20,524 nucleotides of DNA from an uncultured Bacteroidales bacterium. GTDB taxonomy: Bacteria > Bacteroidota > Bacteroidia > Bacteroidales > Paludibacteraceae. The stretch is from the NCBI GenBank assembly GCA_937915765.1, contig CALGHE010000127.1:1-20524 (forward strand), in the 5' to 3' direction. A program made the position numbers and the translations under genes. How positions within the stretch are numbered: the first letter of the stretch is position 1; the number at the start of each line of letters is the position of its first letter. The notes under the pieces are model-generated. The model ran no database searches. It was not told the DNA's origin and saw nothing but the letters and a program-made list of their open reading frames with translations. Positions 1 through 5,899 of this stretch are shown piece by piece.

Positions 1-2689
1 CCTCGCCTTTGCAGCCTGTCTTGCTGTCTTCCAGAACATAGAAGTATTCGTATTCTTTAGCCTCCTTGTCTATTACAGAAGGTTCCTTAGTTGCCTTGGT
101 CGTGTCCGCGTCCTCGTACCAGTGCAGCTTGTAGCCGTCGATAGTCAGGGTCGGAGCCTCGTTAGCGGCAAGAGTGCCTTCGCAGAACGGCTCGACCTCG
201 TCGAGGGTCTTTTCCGGAACTGGGTTGGCGATGACTTTGACAGAGTCATACTTCCAACAAGTCTTCGAATCTGGGAAATTTCTATCTATAACACTAACTA
301 TATAAGTGACGCCCTCCTCTGTTGCATCCTCCCACTTAACTTCTATAGGAGACGCTGTCACAGCAGGAGAAGCCACAGCACCATCTACCAAAGATGACAA
401 TGACCCTTTGTACCAAGATACAATATAATCGGCATAACCATCCTCTGGCGTTATATCATTAGTTGTCAATGTAGTTGACTCTCCGCTACAAAGTTCTATA
501 ACTTTCACATCTCCAACTTCCTTCATCTTTTTTGTGGATGATATTTTCACATCCAAAGGTTCTGTACACTTAGGACAATCAAACACGGCCTCTATAGGCT
601 CTGATATGGTGTAATTAGCGCAAGGATTGTCTTCGTTAAACTCAGATTCATCAATAGACAAAGCCAACTCCGTACCAGCTATCACACGAAAGAAAACCTT
701 TTCATCAACACCTGAAATCAAGTTAGCGAAAACAGCAGACATATCCTTAATCTCCAAGTCTTGTGTAATAGGCTTTACATTCTTCCATGACTTTTTATCT
801 TCAGGCGTCAAAGACCACTGATACAAAAAATAAGTATTGTCCTCTCCTCCAAAATAGTTAGTCAGCATTTCCGACGGTTTAGAAAACAAGTCCACATCGT
901 CCCCTATACAAGAAATCGTATCTGTTGCTAAAGTCACAGGGTCAAAGAACACACGTATAGAAGGAGCTGCACATGCCCTAACTATAATATCATCTACTAC
1001 AAGGTCATTACCATTCTCATTTACATCCTTATTATTTATAATTTCCAGTTTGATACCATCACTCTTCTCTAAGAAGATTTGCGTTTGCACCTTAGTCCAA
1101 CCTCCATTACCATTATCAGCCTGACGAGTCGCTGTTTTCCTCACTTCTTTAACGTTACTAGCATCTCCAACTTCAGTTAACTTCACTGTAACATCTACAG
1201 GGTTATAAGCTCCAGCGGCACTATTAGTGAAAACCGAAATATAACATTCAAAGAACAATTGCTTACCAGCACACAAATTATCCAATGTGCGTTCATACAG
1301 AACCTGTCCTCCTGTGTTAGGCGGACAATTCAAAAACAAACAGCAACCTTCCAATTTTCCAGAATGGTCGTATTCAGGATCTATTGGCGTTTCCTTCCCT
1401 CCAATTCTATTCGCCCATTCCAACTTAGCTCCGTCATATCCCTGAGTTGCATTGTATCCTGTCAAAACACCAGCTACACAATAATAACCATCATTCAAAG
1501 GACCCGTAGTTCCGAATTGCGCACCCAATGGAGGCTCGTCCAACTCGTACCTGAACGGCACAGGTGTTTTTTTTGTCACTTGTACTGGATTTTTTATATC
1601 AGTATAGTCCCAGACCTTGTAAGTTTTACCCGTCTTATCACTCAAGTCAATTTCTCCAAAGTCATCATGATACACAATTCGCCGTGATGCAGGTGCACCA
1701 TTCACCACACAACAAGTAATACCCTCTACCGTAACTTTATTAGACGTATAGGTTTTCGCACCAACAGTTACAGCCAACTGAAATTCATACTTGTTTTCCG
1801 TAGGTGGCAACTCATACAAATACGAAGGTTTTGTAGCTCCTGCAATTGGAGTTCCATTCATATACCATTGATAAGTCGCTCCAAAATATTCAGACGTAGC
1901 CTTTAGTGTAATCTGTTCTCCTACACAAACCTCTTCTCCATCAATACAATAAATTTCAGGATCCAAATCTCCGTAAACTTCAATCTTTGAAATTGCAAAT
2001 GCGTGACAATCGTCACTCATGTGCGGCACTGCATTAATTCTTATATCTACAATTCCATCAGCACCAACCGCAACTTTAGAATCAGTATAAGACGCTGAAG
2101 TTCCCGTTTCTATCTGCTTAACATCTTTTCCTTGCAACAAATTGGCTTGGTCTGCATTAATTGCAACCTTAAACTCAAATCTGCCTCCGTTTGCACAAGT
2201 TTTGTTAAGTTTAGGGTCAACTACACTACGATATTCAATTACTACTGTTGCTGTAGAATTTGCCTTCAAGCCTCCAACCTTATATTGCAACATTGTTTTG
2301 TTCGCTTTAATCCTTGCCGGAGAAAAAACAATGCTCCAATCACCTCCACTACCTACAACTTCATCATCTAAATAATCCAACGAATCCAGTTTTATTGGAT
2401 TGTTTGTAATACCATACTGCGGTGTCTCGTGAAAGTGAGAAGACACAGGCTCTTTTCTTGCATTAAATTCGTAATCTAAATCCTCCGCAAAACCAACTCC
2501 CAATGAGATTTCGCCTTTCTTTGCTCCTGTATAGACTATATTCTCTATACCTGTAGCCATCTCCATCTGAGCAGCACCACTCACATTGAAATCAGTTCCG
2601 GAAATCAGTATTTGAGCAGAAGCTCCGCTAAAGCCTGCCAAAGCCAAAGCCATACTCAAAAATCCTTTAATTTTTTTTAGTGTTTTCAT
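1..2689 (-). CDS. Large secreted Ig-like/adhesin-type surface protein, probable T9SS substrate (5' part; runs off left edge)
   Basis: The minus-strand frame is open from the ATG at 2689 to the window edge (about 896 codons) with no stop. It starts MKTLKKIKGF and continues with a hydrophobic stretch ending GASAQ, a typical Sec signal peptide of about 25 residues. An Ig-like/PKD-like segment lies around residues 245-315, with C-V-G-E-Q-I-T-L and Y-Q-W-Y-M-N-G as its core. A longer region with paired cysteines and beta-rich, jelly-roll-like sequence follows to about residue 580. Further Ig-like units lie near the edge, with E-P-F-C-E-G-T-L and L-H-W-Y-E-D as cores. Such repeats are common in gliding-motility/T9SS adhesins of Bacteroidota. 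The gene lies 120 bp downstream of a PorP/SprF gene, and that family is often paired with such substrates. The C-terminal sorting domain that would prove T9SS export lies outside the window. Codon use changes sharply near position 240. The start and reading frame are well supported; the adhesin role is inferred. Confidence 0.8.
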   Translation of the reverse strand, partial: MKTLKKIKGFLSMALALAGFSGASAQILISGTDFNVSGAAQMEMATGIENIVYTGAKKGEISLGVGFAEDLDYEFNARKEPVSSHFHETPQYGITNNPIKLDSLDYLDDEVVGSGGDWSIVFSPARIKANKTMLQYKVGGLKANSTATVVIEYRSVVDPKLNKTCANGGRFEFKVAINADQANLLQGKDVKQIETGTSASYTDSKVAVGADGIVDIRINAVPHMSDDCHAFAISKIEVYGDLDPEIYCIDGEEVCVGEQITLKATSEYFGATYQWYMNGTPIAGATKPSYLYELPPTENKYEFQLAVTVGAKTYTSNKVTVEGITCCVVNGAPASRRIVYHDDFGEIDLSDKTGKTYKVWDYTDIKNPVQVTKKTPVPFRYELDEPPLGAQFGTTGPLNDGYYCVAGVLTGYNATQGYDGAKLEWANRIGGKETPIDPEYDHSGKLEGCCLFLNCPPNTGGQVLYERTLDNLCAGKQLFFECYISVFTNSAAGAYNPVDVTVKLTEVGDASNVKEVRKTATRQADNGNGGWTKVQTQIFLEKSDGIKLEIINNKDVNENGNDLVVDDIIVRACAAPSIRVFFDPVTLATDTISCIGDDVDLFSKPSEMLTNYFGGEDNTYFLYQWSLTPEDKKSWKNVKPITQDLEIKDMSAVFANLISGVDEKVFFRVIAGTELALSIDESEFNEDNPCANYTISEPIEAVFDCPKCTEPLDVKISSTKKMKEVGDVKVIELCSGESTTLTTNDITPEDGYADYIVSWYKGSLSSLVDGAVASPAVTASPIEVKWEDATEEGVTYIVSVIDRNFPDSKTCWKYDSVKVIANPVPEKTLDEVEPFCEGTLAANEAPTLTIDGYKLHWYEDADTTKATKEPSVIDKEAKEYEYFYVLEDSKTGCKGE

Positions 2690-2745
2690 AGATTTAATAC
2701 CCTTTAATTCCCTACTACATAAAATTATACTCACATACACAAAAC

Positions 2746-2779
2746 AAGCCAAACCCTCATCGGAGTGAGAGTTCAGCTT
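2746..2779 (-). terminator. Hairpin between the porP/sprF-like gene and the adhesin gene (terminator or attenuator)
   Basis: Two 14-nt arms (2746-2759 and 2766-2779) pair along their full length with three G-U wobbles around a 6-nt loop. On the minus strand a short GTTTTG tract follows. The hairpin lies about 30 bp past the PorP stop codon and 57 bp before the adhesin ATG. It could end or attenuate the porP transcript, setting a lower level of adhesin. Confidence 0.5.
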
Positions 2780-2809
2780 GCTTAATTTTATTAAGATTTA
2801 ATAATTTCA

Positions 2810-3787
2810 TTATCTACAGAAACGTTTAGTTATGCACCATGAGTAACCTAACATGACCTCATGAGAACCAGAGTTGTGTCTCTGGAAATCTGTCAGTCCC
2901 AAAGTGTAAGCGTACGCCAAGTGGAAGCCTTTGTAACGGATTCCACCCATAGGCGTGAAAGCCAGCGACTGGCTGTTTCCTGCATCAAGAGAGTGGCGGT
3001 ACATCACCTGCAGCCAATAAGAGAAATCCTCATTATCCGGCAATGTCTGCATAAACTTCAGGTGAAGGTCCAGCTGTCTCTGGTCGTTCTCGTCCATCTT
3101 AAACATCAAAGAAGGCTCCAAGTCCATCGTCTTGTCCAGCACAATATCGTAACCCAAGAAGAGGAACAACGTTAGCGGACGAATAGGCTCGTCAGCGCCG
3201 AGTTCCTTCAGTTCCGTCGGAATCAAGTTTGTTGCCGAAAGCCCTGCGAAGAAGTTATCGTAAAGGAAATACGCACCGGCATTCGCATTGAAGTAGAAAC
3301 CTTTGTCGGTACCACCGTTAGCGATAGTCGGGTCAGTTGAGTTCTCCTCATTGATCAAATCGTTCGTAAAGCCGTAGTGGTTCACTTTTGCCGAAACACC
3401 GAACGACAACTGCCTTTCGATAGATCGGTCTTTCATGAAATAACCAGTATTTTCCGACAACGGGATATGGTAGGCGAACGTAGCCTGTCCTCCCTGACGG
3501 AGAGAATAACCGTTTTTGTCGTTATACAAATACGCGCCTATACCAACATTACTCAAAACACGAGTTCTGAAACTCAAGGTCTGCGTCATTGGCGCATCCT
3601 CCACCCCGACCCACTGGAACTTTCCAGTAAGCATAAGGTGAGAGCACCTTTCCGCACCGGCAACAGCCGGGTTGACCAAGTAGTAATTGAAGTAGTACTG
3701 GTCATAGACAATCTCTTCCTGAGCCTTCGCTCCGAAAAACGTGAGCAAAAGAGCCACATACGTAACGATATGCCTTAACTTTCTCAT
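2810..3787 (-). CDS. PorP/SprF family type IX secretion system outer-membrane protein
   Basis: The protein has 325 residues from the chosen ATG at 3787, which gives a clean signal peptide (MRKLRHIVTY, hydrophobic core, AKA-Q cleavage site). The frame stays open to 3874, but that extension runs through the promoter and palindrome and has no signal-peptide logic. After cleavage the N-terminal segment reads YDQYYFNYYLVNPAVAGAE; the NPA-x-AG motif is the hallmark of this family. The remainder is beta-strand-rich (Y-F-L-Y-D-N-F-F-A-G-L-S; G-G-I-R-Y-K-G-F-H-L-A-Y-A-Y) and ends at the stop as a short basic tail. Family members are outer-membrane proteins that work with the T9SS motor ring (PorP) or with one specific secreted adhesin (SprF with SprB). 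Its position directly upstream of a giant secreted protein favours a dedicated SprF-like role, which is inference. Confidence 0.9.
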   Translation of the reverse strand: MRKLRHIVTYVALLLTFFGAKAQEEIVYDQYYFNYYLVNPAVAGAERCSHLMLTGKFQWVGVEDAPMTQTLSFRTRVLSNVGIGAYLYNDKNGYSLRQGGQATFAYHIPLSENTGYFMKDRSIERQLSFGVSAKVNHYGFTNDLINEENSTDPTIANGGTDKGFYFNANAGAYFLYDNFFAGLSATNLIPTELKELGADEPIRPLTLFLFLGYDIVLDKTMDLEPSLMFKMDENDQRQLDLHLKFMQTLPDNEDFSYWLQVMYRHSLDAGNSQSLAFTPMGGIRYKGFHLAYAYTLGLTDFQRHNSGSHEVMLGYSWCITKRFCR

Positions 3788-3826
3788 CTTATTACCTATA
3801 TATATTGCATCTGTTTGTATTAGATT

Positions 3827-3858
3827 CCGGAACGGCATAATATGCACATTCGTTCCGG
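3827..3858. promoter_or_regulatory. 32-bp nested palindrome abutting the porP/sprF -7 box
   Basis: Perfect 8-nt arms CCGGAACG (3827-3834) and CGTTCCGG (3851-3858) enclose a second small inverted repeat, GCAT-aat-ATGC (3835-3845). The right arm touches the -7 box at 3859, so the predicted transcription start falls inside the palindrome. It could be an operator or a hairpin at the extreme 5' end of the mRNA. Confidence 0.6.
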
Positions 3859-3890
3859 CAAATATAATGAACAAATATTAAATAAACAAA
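3859..3890 (-). promoter_or_regulatory. Bacteroidetes-type promoter of the porP/sprF-like gene
   Basis: On the minus strand a TTTG -33 element (3887-3890) is followed by a 20-bp spacer and the -7 box TATATTTG (3859-3866), matching TTTG-N19-21-TAnnTTTG. The predicted start leaves a leader of about 65 nt before the ATG at 3787. Confidence 0.6.
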
Positions 3891-3918
3891 AAAAATGTGC
3901 TTTTAGAGAATTTTATTT

Positions 3919-3940
3919 TGCCTTTCACCTCTTTGAGGCA
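3919..3940 (-). terminator. Possible terminator downstream of the sugar transferase gene
   Basis: An inverted repeat, TGCCT (3919-3923) and AGGCA (3936-3940), has an alternative inner CCTC/GAGG pairing. It is flanked by a 7-T run on the plus side and an A/T-rich stretch on the minus side. It lies about 60 bp past the transferase stop. The stem is short, so the call is weak. Confidence 0.35.
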
Positions 3941-3997
3941 CGTTTTTTTGTGGTGTTTCATCGTGCTATCACATTGACTTACTGAGACTTTCGCAAA

Positions 3998-5407
3998 TCA
4001 ATATGCGTTTTCTTCGCCTTTCAGCATATTATAGACGGTCATGAAGATTATCCTCAAATCCAATCCGAACGACCAGTTTTCAATATACCACACATCGCGC
4101 TTCACACGCCCCTCCATTTCGGAGAGGTCCTTTGTCTCGCCTCTAAAGCCGGTGACCTGCGCATATCCGGTGATGCCAGGCTTGGCGAAATGGCGCACCA
4201 TATATTTATCTATAATTTGCGAATACATCTCGGTATGCTTCAGCATGTGCGGACGCGGCCCCACGACAGACATGTTTCCGATGAAGACATTGATGAACTG
4301 AGGCATTTCGTCCAGATTAGTTTTTCTCATGAACGAGCCGATTTTAGTGACACGGCTGTCGCCCTTGGTAGCCTGCACCGAGTCTGCATTATCGTTCACC
4401 TTCATTGTTCTGAACTTGTAGCAATAGAAGTCCTTTCCATCCTCCCCCGTTCTTTTCTGCTTAAAGAAAATCGGTCCCGGCGACGACAATTTTATCGCGA
4501 TTCCCAGCACAATAAAGAGGATAGGGAAGACCGTCACCAAGAACAGTGACGAGAACGCAATATCGAACAACCTTTTGATTGCGATGTTATGAAGGCGCAG
4601 CAGCGGCTCCCGTCTCAAAGATATAACCGGAATCTCTTCCATGAAAGACAGTTCCACCTTTCTGTGCAGAAAGCGTTTGAAATCAGGGATAAAGAAACAT
4701 CTGACCAGATTGTTTTCCGCCTTGTTTATAATAGGAATCGCCTTTCTGTCGTCACCAGCCGGCAAGGCGCAGAAAATCTCTTCAACGCCCAACTCGTCCA
4801 TCACCGCCAGCACATCGTCGAGCGAGCCTTTGACAAGTTCGGCCGGCACTTTGTAGTCTTGCGGCGCCCTATCGTCGAAAAAGCCCAGAAACTTATATCC
4901 GTACGAGATGTTTTGTATAAGATTTTTGTACACCTCCATAGCCACGCTTCCGGCACCCAGAATGATTATCTTTTTGTAATTTCCGCCATGACTTCTGTAA
5001 GACTTGAGCATAAGTCGGGCGAACACGCGCCAGCAGGCGAACGAGCACGCCATCAGAGCCGAGAAGCACACCAGCAAGATGAACGGCACTTTGAACAGGT
5101 TCACAGCATACAGGACTATCGTCATGACAAAAAAGTGAAGCACGACGGTTCTCAGCACACGGTCCAGAATGTGCTCTATAGGCACAGCCCTTTTGTTAAG
5201 CACAACCCCGACGTAAGACAAGCCCAGCAGGTAAGCCATATTTGCCACCACATAGAACGTTTTCCTGTCTTCTGCCGAGACGGTGTCAGCCAGAGTGTCC
5301 TGATAAAAATAGAATATGAACGCAATGAGGAAGTTCATTATCAGAATCTCCCCTAAAACGACCATAGCCTTTATGTAAAAATTTGTGTAATTTTTCAGCA
5401 CCTTCAT
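3998..5407 (-). CDS. Undecaprenyl-phosphate sugar-1-phosphate transferase (WcaJ/exopolysaccharide polyprenyl glycosylphosphotransferase family)
   Basis: The protein has 469 residues, the usual length for the WcaJ-like class. Four hydrophobic segments span residues ~13-130, followed by a Rossmann-like CoA-binding domain (IIILGAGSVAMEVYKN near 145). A fifth membrane segment begins RLFDIAFSSLF near 278, and the C-terminal catalytic bacterial sugar transferase domain carries SSPGPIFFKQKR, YKFRTM, LDEMPQFINV, GNMSVVGPRP and KPGITGYAQV. These enzymes move a sugar-1-phosphate from a nucleotide sugar to undecaprenyl phosphate at the inner membrane, the priming step for capsule, exopolysaccharide or O-antigen. 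The sugar is not readable from sequence; glucose is usual for WcaJ. No other polysaccharide gene is adjacent, so it may act as a stand-alone initiator. A TAAGTTTG box lies 8 nt before the ATG. Confidence 0.92.
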   Translation of the reverse strand: MKVLKNYTNFYIKAMVVLGEILIMNFLIAFIFYFYQDTLADTVSAEDRKTFYVVANMAYLLGLSYVGVVLNKRAVPIEHILDRVLRTVVLHFFVMTIVLYAVNLFKVPFILLVCFSALMACSFACWRVFARLMLKSYRSHGGNYKKIIILGAGSVAMEVYKNLIQNISYGYKFLGFFDDRAPQDYKVPAELVKGSLDDVLAVMDELGVEEIFCALPAGDDRKAIPIINKAENNLVRCFFIPDFKRFLHRKVELSFMEEIPVISLRREPLLRLHNIAIKRLFDIAFSSLFLVTVFPILFIVLGIAIKLSSPGPIFFKQKRTGEDGKDFYCYKFRTMKVNDNADSVQATKGDSRVTKIGSFMRKTNLDEMPQFINVFIGNMSVVGPRPHMLKHTEMYSQIIDKYMVRHFAKPGITGYAQVTGFRGETKDLSEMEGRVKRDVWYIENWSFGLDLRIIFMTVYNMLKGEENAY

Positions 5408-5415
5408 TTTTCAGT

Positions 5416-5423
5416 CAAACTTA
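5416..5423 (-). promoter_or_regulatory. Candidate -7 box for the sugar transferase gene
   Basis: The minus strand reads TAAGTTTG, an exact TAnnTTTG match, ending 8 nt before the ATG at 5407. No convincing -33 TTTG is seen at 19-21 bp. If used, the mRNA would be nearly leaderless. Confidence 0.3.
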
Positions 5424-5541
5424 CGCCAATTTATATAAATCACGGCAACGACCCTTACCGTCGTCAAATCACCTCTACCTAATTTATAGAAACAGCCTTA
5501 ATAAAACAACTACCCTTACATTCATGCAAATGTAATACAAA

Positions 5542-5581
5542 AAATCAAACAAGCATCATTTTGCATGATGTTATTTGATTT
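5542..5581. terminator. Strong bidirectional terminator-type hairpin
   Basis: The left arm begins AAATCAAAC and the right arm ends ATTTGATTT. Together they form a stem of about 17 bp with one bulged G and one mismatch around a short TTTGC loop. T-runs follow on both strands: eight T on plus, starting at 5579, and TTTTTTG on minus. On the minus strand it would stop transcripts coming from the repeat element or the peptidase gene before the transferase gene. Confidence 0.65.
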
Positions 5582-5649
5582 TTTTTGCGGAACTGAGCAA
5601 TAATGTCCTAAATATTTTCTAAAAAAAGGGAATCACGGTTCTTTCGATT

Positions 5650-5840
5650 AAAGACGTTGTATTGTAACGAATTTTTGTACTGCCTTCCAGGCAGGTTTTC
5701 GTTGCATCTGACTTCGCCCGAGACTTCGTCACGGGTTACCGTCGCTACGCTTTGTACTGCCTTACAGGCAGAGAGGTTGCATGGCGGAATGCCAGAACTT
5801 TTAAGGCAACGTCTATATGTTACGACTTTTTCTGTCATAA
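5650..5840. repeat. Structured intergenic repeat element with three hairpins (REP/BIME-like candidate)
   Basis: Two copies of CTGCCT-nnn-AGGCAG (5680-5694 and 5757-5771) are each preceded by TTGTA and followed 4-6 nt later by GTTGCAT (5701-5707, 5776-5782). Between them sits CCCGAGAC-ttc-GTCACGGG (5717-5735), an 8-bp stem with one mismatch. The outer flanks (about 5652-5680 and 5808-5836) also resemble each other, sharing ACGA, TTTTT and CTG in the same order. The two main hairpins are 77 nt apart, not a multiple of three, which argues for a DNA- or RNA-level role rather than coding. The boundaries are approximate. Confidence 0.6.
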
Positions 5841-5869
5841 AATTTATTTCGGATGTTTTTGAAAAGGCA

Positions 5870-5891
5870 GAGACGCAGCGAGCCACGTCTC
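5870..5891 (-). terminator. Terminator of the M13 peptidase gene (GAGACG palindrome)
   Basis: GAGACG (5870-5875) and CGTCTC (5886-5891) form a perfect 6-bp stem around a 10-nt loop. It lies 8 nt past the peptidase stop and is followed on the minus strand by TGCCTTTTC. The sequence is 18/21 identical to 18203-18223, so it also belongs to a dispersed repeat family. Confidence 0.6.
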
Positions 5892-5899
5892 CGACAGTT

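Larger units (their letters stand above)
5408..5899. other. 492-bp intergenic stretch with hairpins and a structured repeat; no credible gene
   Basis: The left part (5408-5541) is A/T-rich and probably holds the transferase promoter. A strong bidirectional hairpin lies at 5542-5581, a repeat-rich structured element at about 5650-5840, and the M13 peptidase terminator at 5870-5891. Open frames cross the element on both strands, but its internal direct repeats are out of phase with one another, so coding is unlikely. Confidence 0.7.

Noticed and set aside
2701..2745. Separate promoter for the adhesin gene
   Set aside because: The only candidates (TAATTTTA or TATAATTT) miss the TTTG of the -7 box and are badly spaced from upstream TTTG sequences.
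3788..3874. Extended N-terminus of the PorP/SprF-like protein
   Set aside because: It would translate the promoter and palindrome; the ATG at 3787 starts a perfect signal peptide.
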